A program made the position numbers and the translations under genes. The notes beneath the pieces are model-generated. The model searched no databases. It was not told where the DNA came from and was given only the letters and a program-made list of their open reading frames with translations. A stretch of DNA of 7,479 nt from the NCBI GenBank assembly GCA_934255105.1, contig CAKQNH010000213.1, positions 1 to 7,479 of the forward strand, given 5' to 3'. The stretch is from an uncultured Pirellulaceae bacterium (GTDB lineage Bacteria > Planctomycetota > Planctomycetia > Pirellulales > Pirellulaceae). Each line of letters starts with the position of its first letter. Position 1 is the stretch's first letter. This document shows positions 1-7,280 of the stretch, piece after piece.

Positions 1-36
1 TCGCCAGCGTGCCTGTCGGTTCGCTTGGTCACTCAT
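1..36 (-). CDS. Start of a probable VWA (CoxE-like, YehP-like) protein, cut by window edge
   Basis: Twelve codons are visible, reading MSDQANRQARWR, before the window ends. The ATG lies inside the end of the upstream DUF5682 gene: the sequence ATGAGTGA contains this start and the upstream TGA, an 8-nt overlap typical of translational coupling. A G-rich stretch (TTTGGGGGC) about 7 nt upstream could serve as a weak ribosome site. In related MoxR-DUF5682 clusters the next gene usually encodes a von Willebrand factor A domain protein of the CoxE/YehP type, and these often begin with a short charged stretch leading to an Arg-Trp-Arg element like the RWR seen here. The existence of a start is well supported by the overlap; the product is inferred from context and a very short peptide. 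Confidence 0.6.
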   Translation of the reverse strand, partial: MSDQANRQARWR

Positions 37-2431
37 CGCTTGCCCCCAAACCATACTTCTCAATCGCGGCGAATATATTTTCCTCGATCGCCATCGCCTT
101 GGCAGCCACATCCGGCGCGACCTGCAACTGTGGCAATACTCTCAGCTCTTTCATTCCCAACGATTCAAACAGTGTGGACAGCATGTGGTGTTTTTCTCGC
201 GGAGTAAAATAGGTGAACGCCAAGCGTAGTGCGGGCAACGCATGTTGAAACCCTTCACCCGTAAACTCCATCAGCATTCGGTCGACGGTTTGAACCACCT
301 GCGGGTGGCGTTGGGCGACCTCGCGAGCCAATAGGAAAAGCCCCGCCAGAAAATCTCCCAGGTCTTCTGGTTTTTGAAATCCAAGCATTTGCAGCAATAT
401 GTCTTCGGAATCGGCGTCACCCATGTTCCACAGAATCCCGACTGCCGCACCGCGTACTGCGGGGTGTTTTTCACGATCATTTTGTATCCGTAAAAACGTC
501 TGGCTGAACTCGTCACGATCCTCGCGAACGACGGACGCCGCACGCTGGGCCACTTCCTGAACTTTCTGCATTCCGGCCAGCACCTTGGCTTCGTCAGGAA
601 GCGTCCCGCCCAAGGAGTCCAGCAGCCACAGACACCGCGTATGGCATTCGGCCAGCAAATGTTCGATCGGAGTCGCACGCTTGGTTCCCAACGATTCGTC
701 GTAGCAGTACAAGTACGCCAGGTGCCCCAACGCCTCGCTAGCAATCGTAAATTCCGACTCGCATCCGATCAACTGTTCGAGCTGAATCAACAAATCCTCC
801 GACAGCATTTCGATTCCGGCGCGGCACGCTTCAACCATCAACTTTGCCGCATCGGCCGCATTGAAATCTGTGGTGCGAGATTGTTCCAGCAGCCGAACCG
901 ATGCCGCGTCGACCAGTGTCGTTCCGTAGCGTGAGGCTTCGATGCAAGACGAGTCAAACTCGGGCGTCCAACGCAAGTCCCAAGTTTCCCATATTCGGCT
1001 GAGGTCCTCACGCTGCACAAAACTGGTCCCATCAACGAGCTTAAAACCACTGATATCCAAAGCTCTCAAGCGATGCAGAAATCGGCTTCGCGGCAGATCC
1101 ACTGGCTCCGACAGCTCCAGCGTGATCTGCGTGGACGTGCGTTTTAATTGCACTTCAAATGCGACCATCTGCTGTTGAATGTCCTCCATCAGCGGAGGCA
1201 ACCGAGTTCCATCCGCCAATCTACCACGTCGCGATCCACGCAGAATCGCATGAACAGCATCCAAGAAAGGTGATTGCGCCTCGTATTGCAGTTCGTCCTT
1301 TACCAAAGCCGACGCAACGGCATCCACCAAGTCACTGCGCCAGACATGCGACCGTCCGCGCAATGCGGCCAAACCCAATGCCGATATCTCGATGGCGATC
1401 AAGTCGGCCGTGCTGACCATTTGTTTCTTTTTTCGGAACTGATCGGCCAATTCCATCAACAGCGGATGATGGTCGAAGGGCTGATTGTTTTGGCGGAACC
1501 GCCACGCCCATTCGTAAAACCCAGGGTTGGGCATGCCCGAATTGTATCCGGTCAAATTGTCCAATCGTTCGTATGAGTAAGTAGTCAGCGAGATGCCAGA
1601 AACCACCTGATCATCATCTGGTAGGCTAGGGATGTCTTGTTCAGTGTCGGTGGCCTTAGCTACGGGTTCGTCCAGCGCGATTCCAGCGGATGGTGCGGCC
1701 AGCGCGCTGCTGTGAAAGCCTCCCGTCACAACCAGAATAGGCCCGCTCAATTCAGCACGGTATTGTTCGATCTGTTCTCGCATGAACGACTCGCGGCTCA
1801 AATCGGAACGATGGATCGACGATTCGCCAAACCGTATGTGCAAACACAATGCATGGACTCGGCGCATGAACTCCGTTAGGTCTAACGTCCAATCGGATTC
1901 GACCAATCGATCCCAAAGTTCGTCAAAATCGTCCACCTGCATGCGTCGACAAAGCGTCTTGACATATTGGCCACGTCGAAGTTCCGCATCCGCGTAACGA
2001 TGCGAAGTTTGGTCCAAGCTGGCCGTTTGCAGCCAAGGAAGATCGATGAAAGCGATGCGAGCTTGCACTTTTCGAGCCGCTTGCATGGCGACCCACTCGG
2101 GCGAGTACTCACAGAACGGGTAGTACGCGCCGGAACCGAGAGAGCCGACCTCTAGCCCATCCGAGGTTGAATCGACGCGGCGGCGAAAGTAGCTATAGAT
2201 GGCGATTGGCAGTTCGTGGTCCAACATCAATTCGTCAAGATGTGGATTGTAATCGCTTGGCCCCTCGATCAACACGGCCACCGGGCGCATCGATTCGACA
2301 AGCGACGCAACCATCGCGGCACACACGGGGCTGTGGTGGCGCACTGGAAAATAGACGATATCCTGCGAAACGTCTACCAAGCGATGCAGCAATCGTTCGA
2401 AATCAACCTGTCCTCGTGGCACCGTCTCCAT
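29..2431 (-). CDS. DUF5682 family protein (YehM-like), possible TIKI/EreA-like enzyme with C-terminal helical repeats
   Basis: An 800-residue protein when started at the ATG at 2431, which follows the TAA of the ATPase gene by 2 nt (TAACCATG). An in-frame ATG at 2473 would add 14 residues ([14 protein letters not shown]) that overlap the ATPase gene and look unlike the family, so I prefer 2431. The N-terminal part has VRHHSP (residues 30-35), IEGPSDYN (55-62), FIDLP (128-132), and RESFMREQI (213-221) leading to LVVTGGFHSSAL (233-244). These are hallmarks of DUF5682. Their spacing resembles the GxxH and acidic motifs of the TIKI/TraB/EreA/ChaN superfamily, which is my inference. Residues from about 540 on are alpha-helical and HEAT-like, with stretches such as REKHPAVRGAAVGILWNMGD. 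No signal peptide or membrane segment is seen, so it is likely cytoplasmic. It sits between a MoxR ATPase and a probable VWA gene, which suggests a joint complex. The biochemical activity is unknown. Confidence 0.85.
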   Translation of the reverse strand: METVPRGQVDFERLLHRLVDVSQDIVYFPVRHHSPVCAAMVASLVESMRPVAVLIEGPSDYNPHLDELMLDHELPIAIYSYFRRRVDSTSDGLEVGSLGSGAYYPFCEYSPEWVAMQAARKVQARIAFIDLPWLQTASLDQTSHRYADAELRRGQYVKTLCRRMQVDDFDELWDRLVESDWTLDLTEFMRRVHALCLHIRFGESSIHRSDLSRESFMREQIEQYRAELSGPILVVTGGFHSSALAAPSAGIALDEPVAKATDTEQDIPSLPDDDQVVSGISLTTYSYERLDNLTGYNSGMPNPGFYEWAWRFRQNNQPFDHHPLLMELADQFRKKKQMVSTADLIAIEISALGLAALRGRSHVWRSDLVDAVASALVKDELQYEAQSPFLDAVHAILRGSRRGRLADGTRLPPLMEDIQQQMVAFEVQLKRTSTQITLELSEPVDLPRSRFLHRLRALDISGFKLVDGTSFVQREDLSRIWETWDLRWTPEFDSSCIEASRYGTTLVDAASVRLLEQSRTTDFNAADAAKLMVEACRAGIEMLSEDLLIQLEQLIGCESEFTIASEALGHLAYLYCYDESLGTKRATPIEHLLAECHTRCLWLLDSLGGTLPDEAKVLAGMQKVQEVAQRAASVVREDRDEFSQTFLRIQNDREKHPAVRGAAVGILWNMGDADSEDILLQMLGFQKPEDLGDFLAGLFLLAREVAQRHPQVVQTVDRMLMEFTGEGFQHALPALRLAFTYFTPREKHHMLSTLFESLGMKELRVLPQLQVAPDVAAKAMAIEENIFAAIEKYGLGASDE

Positions 2432-2433
2432 GG

Positions 2434-3594
2434 TTACTGCAATTCGCCGCGAGCATCGTAAAAATCCTGCCAACCGCCGGACTTGCGACGCTTGACGACA
2501 TTTTCAAAGTAGTGACGCACTTTCTTCAAGTCGTCGGGATTGTCCTTTAAAACCGATCCAACCAAGTACTGCACTAGGTGACTTGGTTCAATACTTCCAC
2601 CACTGAAATAGTACGCATGCAGACCAGCAGCGCAAGCTGTCCCCACCGCCTCGGCCGTGCTCAGGACCGTCGAAGGGGATTCGATTCCCTTACCATCGAT
2701 GGTTTTCCCTTGACGCAATTCACGAAAGGTAGTGACTAGAATTTCTGTCAAATCATCGGACAGCGCTGTGGGAACACCCGATCTAACCAAGTGCCGGTTC
2801 GCTTCGCGACTGACCAAAGCCATCTCCTCGCGAATCTCCGCGATCGGATGAACGGTTTCGAAATTGAATCGACGCTTCAACGCTGCGCTCATTTCATTCA
2901 CACCGCGATCGCGAGTGTTGGCCGTGGCGATGATATTGAAGCCCGCGCGAGCGAACAACGACTTCCCCTCCGCATCCATTTCCGGAATCGCCATGACTCG
3001 GTCGCTCAATACCGACAGCAATACGTCCTGAATCTCCAGCGGGCAACGCGTGATCTCTTCAAAGCGAACCAGTTTACCCAGCTTCATCCCCGTATAGAGT
3101 GGCGCGGGAACCAGCGATCGTTCGCTGGGGCCGTCCGAAACCAGCAACGCATAGTTCCACGAATATCGGATATTATCTTCCGTTGTTCCGGCACTACCTT
3201 GGATCGTCAACGTCGAATCACCGCTGATCGCAGCCGCCAGCAATTCACTCAAATAACTTTTGGCCGTCCCCGGTTCACCGATCAACATCAATCCGCGATT
3301 TGTGGCCAGCGACACAACGCAGCGTTCCATGAACGATCGTCGACCCACAAACTTGGGACTAATGCCAGTCGCTTCGTTACCCAAAACGAAATCCAAAACC
3401 GCTTGAGGTGTCATCTTCCATCCAGGCGGCTTCGGCTGCGCAGCCGTCTCCTTCTCCAGCCGTCCCAATTCATCCGCGTAAAGGAGCTCCGTAGCGGGGC
3501 GTTGTAATTCGCTTGCCCCCGATCCGCTAGCCTCTCCCTGCGATTTACCCGCACCGAGATTTGCCGCCTTGGATGCTGAAACTTTCTTTGCCAT
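2434..3594 (-). CDS. MoxR-family AAA+ ATPase, YehL-like
   Basis: A 386-residue ATPase, close in length to E. coli YehL. Residues 1-31 are Ala/Ser/Gly/Lys-rich and probably disordered. The stretch [12 protein letters not shown] (32-43) through [17 protein letters not shown] (56-72) is conserved-looking, which argues for the upstream ATG rather than Met61. The AAA+ core has Walker A GEPGTAKS (106-113), Walker [10 protein letters not shown] (175-183) with acidic E179/E180, sensor 1 [11 protein letters not shown] (221-231), and an arginine-rich ALKRRFNFE (238-246) at the usual arginine-finger place. [12 protein letters not shown] (306-317) begins the C-terminal lid. All catalytic motifs are intact. 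MoxR proteins hydrolyse ATP to remodel partner proteins, usually with a VWA-domain partner; substrates of the YehL branch are not known. No strong Shine-Dalgarno precedes the ATG. It is the first gene of the operon, with the repeat-rich gap upstream and the DUF5682 gene 2 nt downstream. Confidence 0.93.
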   Translation of the reverse strand: MAKKVSASKAANLGAGKSQGEASGSGASELQRPATELLYADELGRLEKETAAQPKPPGWKMTPQAVLDFVLGNEATGISPKFVGRRSFMERCVVSLATNRGLMLIGEPGTAKSYLSELLAAAISGDSTLTIQGSAGTTEDNIRYSWNYALLVSDGPSERSLVPAPLYTGMKLGKLVRFEEITRCPLEIQDVLLSVLSDRVMAIPEMDAEGKSLFARAGFNIIATANTRDRGVNEMSAALKRRFNFETVHPIAEIREEMALVSREANRHLVRSGVPTALSDDLTEILVTTFRELRQGKTIDGKGIESPSTVLSTAEAVGTACAAGLHAYYFSGGSIEPSHLVQYLVGSVLKDNPDDLKKVRHYFENVVKRRKSGGWQDFYDARGELQ

Positions 3595-3650
3595 GCGCAG
3601 GGGGTCCGTGCCAATGAGGGTTCAAGCGCCAGTTCGACTGTCGCACTTTT

Positions 3651-3757
3651 GAAACGCATCGTAGAACAATTGTCCCAATTGTATGAAACACATCGTAGAA
3701 CAATTGTCCCAATTGTATGAAACATACTGTAGAACAATTGTCCCAATTGTATGAAAC
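3651..3757. repeat. Left tandem array, three 34-bp units
   Basis: Three units start at 3661, 3695 and 3729, exactly 34 bp apart. The first 29 bases of each unit (GTAGAACAATTG, TCC, CAATTGTATGAAAC) are identical in all three, while the last five differ (ACATC, ATACT, CTAGT). A partial unit tail, GAAACGCATC, precedes the first. Inside each unit ACAATTG-TCC-CAATTGT is an inverted repeat with a 7-bp arm and a 3-base centre. The array lies 57-163 nt upstream of the MoxR ATPase start. The identical parts suggest recent duplication or selection on the core. Confidence 0.95.
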
Positions 3758-3864
3758 CTAGTCCTTTATCCATTCTTGTTTTTTGAGATTGGGGATTTTT
3801 GAGGAGGTCGCGAGCCCGTTTGATTCGATGGATGTCAGGGACTCGCAATTCCGTTCACTCCCCC

Positions 3865-3910
3865 CAGGCTAAGTGTGGACGATGCACTAATGCCGGTCGC
3901 GCAGGCTAAG
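3865..3910. repeat. Nine-bp direct repeat CAGGCTAAG next to the right array
   Basis: CAGGCTAAG occurs at 3865-3873 and again at 3902-3910, with starts 37 bp apart; the second copy runs straight into the first CAATTG of the right array. It may be a decayed array edge or chance. Confidence 0.5.
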
Positions 3911-4042
3911 CAATTGGGACAATTGCTCTACGGTTAACTGAGACAATTGGGACAATTGCTCTACGATTAACTGAGACAATTGAGACAATTGCTCTACGAT
4001 AAGCTGAGACAATTGAGACAATTGCTCTACGACTAACGGCGA
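3911..4042. repeat. Right tandem array, four 33-bp units with the same core inverted
   Basis: Units begin at 3911, 3944, 3977 and 4010, exactly 33 bp apart. Units 1 and 2 carry CAATTGGGACAATTG; units 3 and 4 carry CAATTGAGACAATTG. Each is followed by CTCTACG and then a varied tail (GTTAACT, ATTAACT, ATAAGCT, ACTAACG) and GAGA. Read on the plus strand this is the same core as the left array read on the minus strand. The array ends about 30 bp past the stop codon of the WGR-DUF4132 gene. Confidence 0.95.
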
Positions 4043-4073
4043 AAATCAAAATGGGCATCGGGCGGGGGCGGGC

Positions 4074-7000
4074 TCACTTTGACTTGCTCTTCAGCACCTG
4101 CATGTCGGCTAGCACTTCGCTAATGACGATTGCATTGACGGTTCCAAGCTTGCACTTCTTGATCTTCTCGTCTTCCCAACCATATCCACTAGGCTGTCGC
4201 ATGCCTGGCATGAAATAGATCTCCTCCAGAGTCAGCAGTTCATCGGGATCAATGTATCCCATGCCAACACTTCCATCGTAATGGACCACTGCCGTTACGT
4301 TTGCCGCAGGGAATTGTTTGGAATGTTCGTCGAACCCACCGCCGTCCATACCGATACCACGAGTCCACCCCAACTTTTCGAGCGTAAAGACGAGTGTTGG
4401 CGCAACCAGCTTGAGTCCTTTAAACCGATCCAGCGACTCGGCTTTCTCTTCCCCCTTTTCCAGTCGCAACACATCGCGGCCCAATTGTGAGAACGGAGCG
4501 ACAATCTCATAGTCGCTGAGCACTTCTCCCCATGCGGCCCGTTCGTCCTCGGTCATCTCCAACGGGTGTACAAGCCCCACGCTGTGATCTTTCGGCAATT
4601 TGAGCGTTTCATCCGAGACATCGGCATAGTCCTTTTCTTCAGTGATTCGAAACGTGGACGAAGCCTTGCCTTTCGCGTCAAACGTGGCCCAGATCAGTTT
4701 CTGGGCCAGGTGAGTCATCAACGGATGTCGAACGACCAGCGTCTGGAAATCTTCTTGAGACCAACGCCTTCCTGTCACCATTGCGCTCTCGAGCCTTGAA
4801 GACTGAATCGTGGCGACTTCCTTGATTTGCTTCTTCAGTAGTTTCCATTCGGCCACCGACTCATCCGCCAAGGTCGCATCATCCTTGGCATTTGGCTTTG
4901 GCAAGTCGGTCCGCACCTTACCCGTTTCGTCGCGAACCAGCGCCTTGAGATCGCCGCCGAGCACAAACGAGAAACTGCGAGGTCCGAATGAAAGGTCGCG
5001 TTTTCCCTGCTCATCCAGCCCGCAGTCGGGCACCACGCGATCCTCCAATTCGTCCCGCGTCATGCCTTTCTCTTTAGCAATCTGCTCGACGAACTCCGCA
5101 GCCTTTGTTTTCAGTCCTTTGAACTTCAGCTTTTGTGCGATCCCCGACAATTGCATCAGTGCCACACTGCTCCCTATCGCGCGCAAGCACTCGAGTCCAA
5201 ACACGGCTCGCGCGTGTTGGCTTTCACCCGGCCAGACGCGAATCAGCGGAGTCAATTTCAACACGCACGCGTCATCCCCGAGATGGCCGAGCGAACCCAT
5301 GGCCCATTTCTCCTTGCTGGGGCAACCATCGTCCTGCCAGTGTTGAAAAATCTTCCAAGCAAATTCATCTCGGATGTTTTTGTCTACCTTCTCGCGAAGC
5401 ACAGTCAGCAGTTCGTCTTTGTCCGCAACGCTGGTAGCGACAAGTTTCTGCAGGACGATCTCCAACTGTTCGTCGCTTAGCCTTCGGTCACCAACGACCA
5501 AGGGCGGCAATTGCGCGGCCGTAGCCCAAGCAGGCAACCTCTTCTTGGTTCCTGACACCTTTGAGAGCGATTCTGACAACCACTTCGGCGTCGATTTTGC
5601 ATCATGCGGCTCGTACACCTTCTCTTCTCGATCCAGGACTTCGGATTGGACTTTGGCCGCCGCTTCAGACTTGCCAGCCCTCTTCACCGCCGCGGCAATT
5701 ACACCTGCCAGTCCATTGCGTTTGACACTTCTTAGGTATTCGATCGCCGCGTCAGCCAACTTGCCACGTCCCCCGGCCACTTCGATCAGGCCGTTGACCG
5801 CATTTCCGACGTTCTTGTCCAGCCAATCCCGCGCAACGATTGGAGCCTTGCATTCAACCTTGCATCGCAAGATTGCCTCGGCTGCCTCGGGCGCATTCAC
5901 CAACGCCAAGACTTTCAACAAAGCTTCGCATTCTTCGCGATTCGCCAATTTGCAAATATTGTCGGCCAGCAAGTCAAGCGCCGCATACTCTGTGCATGCG
6001 ATCAGTGCGCGGGCTTGCCCGGGCGTGTCGATGGGCAGGTTCAACCGTCGCCATTCGGATTCAACGAGCTCGGCAGATGCTAGCCCGCAAACCAACGTCT
6101 GCGGCTGTTGATAGTGGGACGCATACGGATGCTTCTGGTAGTAATTGTCTTCCCAGCCTCGCGTTATTTCCAACAGTTCCTTCTGCATCCCCAGGGAGGC
6201 GGCCAAGTAATGGGCCATCGGGAAGGCTTCGTATTCATCGGAAACAGCGGTTGAGTCGATCTTCGATGCAACTAGCTTCTGCAATTCTTTCAGCTCTTTG
6301 TCGCTGAGGTAAGGGCGCACCCACAGATCGAATCCCGCCACAAGCTGAATATCGTCAACCGCCTCTTGCCAACGTTGCTTTCCCTTTCCTCTGCGTTCGG
6401 TCAACATCCATTCGACAATTTCTTCGGTGGGAAACAAATTCGCCACCGCGTGCATAATGTCAGATGCGAACGATCGCTTCGCCTTTTCGATCAAGCTCCA
6501 TGCGTCTGCCGACTTCAATTTGCCATCGACTTTCAGTTTTTCGATCGTCTCAGCGAACTTCGGCATTTTAGTATCGCGATTTCTTTCAGTCGTCATCGCC
6601 CGCAACCAAAAGTGTGCCTCCTCTTTTGAGATCGCTGCCGGGAGCTGCAGATCTTCCCACTTCACATCCCAGCCGTAAGATGTCGTTTTCAATCTCCCTA
6701 GCGCTTTTACGCAAACCGCCTTATCGAACGGTCTTGGTTCCCCGCGTTCCAACGACTCGTTCTGTCGAAACTTAGCGCGAAACCAATCCTGTGGTTCAAG
6801 CCCTATCGATCGCACTACGTCAGTTACAACCACGGGACTGGGAGTCGCCTTTACGACCGTCGCCGCTGGCGGCGTTTCGACTTTGTCATCTTTCGTCATG
6901 GACGTTGATGGCGACTTGGATTTCTTGGGATTGGATTTCTTGGGTGCTGCTGCTGGGGTTACCGAAGCTGCCCCGCCGCTGACATCATCATCGACGTAGC

Positions 7001-7214
7001 CCTTCCTCCGCTTCTCCGCGATCAATTTGTCGCACGACTTTCTGGCGGCGTCGTCTGAATCAAACTGCTTGGTTTGCGTTTGCCCGTTGGTTCCAACACG
7101 ACCGTAGCAAACCGTATGGCTTTGGCCATTCAAGTCGATCCGCCAGAACTTATGGGACGCCCCATCTTTGAAAACCAAAGAAGCCGAACTTGCAGTCTTT
7201 GTAGCAGCCGCCAT
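4074..7214 (-). CDS. WGR domain and DUF4132 protein (MolR/YehI-like)
   Basis: Started at the ATG at 7214, the protein has 1046 residues. A GGAG at 7224-7227 lies 9 nt upstream of this ATG; another in-frame ATG at 7223 directly abuts that GGAG, so 7214 fits better. The frame stays open to 7463, but those extra 80 residues lack domain character. Residues 11-78 form a WGR domain (HKFWRIDLNG, then YGRVGTNGQ with Tyr in place of the first Trp, then the KLIAEKRRKGY helix and end). WGR domains bind nucleic acid or protein in PARP and MolR proteins. Residues 79-130 are a Lys/Pro/Ser/Ala-rich linker. The middle is helical and repeat-like. The C-terminal third matches DUF4132: VHPLEMTEDERAAWGEVLSDYE and APFSQLGRDV (about residues 880-915), then a final GTVNAIVISEVLADMQVL. 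No membrane or secretion signal is seen. The gene is codirectional with the MoxR operon but separated by 479 bp, so it may be transcribed apart. Its molecular role is unknown. Confidence 0.88.
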   Translation of the reverse strand: MAAATKTASSASLVFKDGASHKFWRIDLNGQSHTVCYGRVGTNGQTQTKQFDSDDAARKSCDKLIAEKRRKGYVDDDVSGGAASVTPAAAPKKSNPKKSKSPSTSMTKDDKVETPPAATVVKATPSPVVVTDVVRSIGLEPQDWFRAKFRQNESLERGEPRPFDKAVCVKALGRLKTTSYGWDVKWEDLQLPAAISKEEAHFWLRAMTTERNRDTKMPKFAETIEKLKVDGKLKSADAWSLIEKAKRSFASDIMHAVANLFPTEEIVEWMLTERRGKGKQRWQEAVDDIQLVAGFDLWVRPYLSDKELKELQKLVASKIDSTAVSDEYEAFPMAHYLAASLGMQKELLEITRGWEDNYYQKHPYASHYQQPQTLVCGLASAELVESEWRRLNLPIDTPGQARALIACTEYAALDLLADNICKLANREECEALLKVLALVNAPEAAEAILRCKVECKAPIVARDWLDKNVGNAVNGLIEVAGGRGKLADAAIEYLRSVKRNGLAGVIAAAVKRAGKSEAAAKVQSEVLDREEKVYEPHDAKSTPKWLSESLSKVSGTKKRLPAWATAAQLPPLVVGDRRLSDEQLEIVLQKLVATSVADKDELLTVLREKVDKNIRDEFAWKIFQHWQDDGCPSKEKWAMGSLGHLGDDACVLKLTPLIRVWPGESQHARAVFGLECLRAIGSSVALMQLSGIAQKLKFKGLKTKAAEFVEQIAKEKGMTRDELEDRVVPDCGLDEQGKRDLSFGPRSFSFVLGGDLKALVRDETGKVRTDLPKPNAKDDATLADESVAEWKLLKKQIKEVATIQSSRLESAMVTGRRWSQEDFQTLVVRHPLMTHLAQKLIWATFDAKGKASSTFRITEEKDYADVSDETLKLPKDHSVGLVHPLEMTEDERAAWGEVLSDYEIVAPFSQLGRDVLRLEKGEEKAESLDRFKGLKLVAPTLVFTLEKLGWTRGIGMDGGGFDEHSKQFPAANVTAVVHYDGSVGMGYIDPDELLTLEEIYFMPGMRQPSGYGWEDEKIKKCKLGTVNAIVISEVLADMQVLKSKSK
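6916..6944. repeat. In-frame 15-bp tandem duplication in the WGR-DUF4132 linker
   Basis: TTGGATTTCTTGGGA is followed at once by TTGGATTTCTTGGG. On the coding strand it gives the repeated peptide PKKSN-PKKSK in the basic, disordered linker after the WGR domain. A 15-bp step keeps the frame, so it only lengthens the linker. Confidence 0.8.
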
Positions 7215-7223
7215 TGAATTCAT

Positions 7224-7227
7224 CTCC
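7224..7227 (-). promoter_or_regulatory. Ribosome binding site GGAG deciding the WGR-DUF4132 start
   Basis: On the minus strand GGAG is followed by ATGAATTCA and then ATG. The 9-nt gap suits the ATG at 7214; the ATG at 7223 touches the site and would be badly spaced. Confidence 0.55.
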
Positions 7228-7264
7228 GAGAATCGCCCCGCCAAGAAAAGCCAATTTTTCTCAT

Positions 7265-7270
7265 ATTTTA
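7265..7270 (-). promoter_or_regulatory. Candidate -10 box TAAAAT for the WGR-DUF4132 gene
   Basis: TAAAAT on the minus strand lies about 50 nt upstream of the chosen ATG in an AT-rich patch, giving a 5' leader of about 40 nt. The -35 region (around TGTCGA, 16 nt away) matches the consensus poorly. The call rests on position and the one hexamer. Confidence 0.3.
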
Positions 7271-7280
7271 GCAGATCTGC
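7271..7280. promoter_or_regulatory. Perfect 10-bp palindrome GCAGATCTGC, possible operator
   Basis: GCAGATCTGC is its own reverse complement and directly abuts the candidate -10 box, in the spacer where a repressor could block RNA polymerase. A palindrome of this size can occur by chance, and no regulator gene is in the window. Confidence 0.25.

Larger units (their letters stand above)
3595..4073. other. Gene-free intergenic region with paired repeat arrays
   Basis: This 479-bp gap separates two codirectional genes. Apart from the two arrays it has about 150 bp of unique sequence (3758-3910) with a short imperfect repeat of TTTTTGAG (3780-3787 and 3796-3803) and a 9-bp direct repeat CAGGCTAAG (3865-3873 and 3902-3910), the second copy abutting the right array. 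I see no convincing promoter for the ATPase operon and no classic hairpin-plus-T-run terminator for the WGR gene, although both must presumably lie here. No RNA gene is recognised. Confidence 0.8.

Noticed and set aside
2432..2473. 14-residue upstream start for the DUF5682 protein
   Set aside because: It would overlap the ATPase gene by 40 nt, while the ATG at 2431 follows the ATPase stop by 2 nt, a common coupled layout.
2791..3507. 238-codon plus-strand open frame
   Set aside because: It is antisense to the MoxR ATPase with intact motifs and reads as an Arg/Gln-rich shadow.
3678..3751. TACAAT hexamers in each left-array unit as repeated promoters for the MoxR operon
   Set aside because: They come from the repeat core itself, and no -35 element sits at a proper distance (the best, TTGTTC, is only 14 nt away).
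3411..3848. 145-codon minus-strand open frame over the left array
   Set aside because: Most of it translates the repeat units or overlaps the MoxR gene in another frame; no domain or family character is seen.
3829..3873. Short plus-strand reading frame MDVRDSQFRSLPPG
   Set aside because: Fourteen codons with no well-placed ribosome site and no downstream gene on that strand.
3651..4042. CRISPR array
   Set aside because: Units repeat head to tail with only 5-7 varied bases between cores, with no spacers of normal length and no cas genes, so these are tandem repeats.
5374..6111. 245-codon plus-strand open frame, and a similar one at 4810-5346
   Set aside because: Both are Ser-rich shadows antisense to the WGR-DUF4132 gene, with no domain signal.
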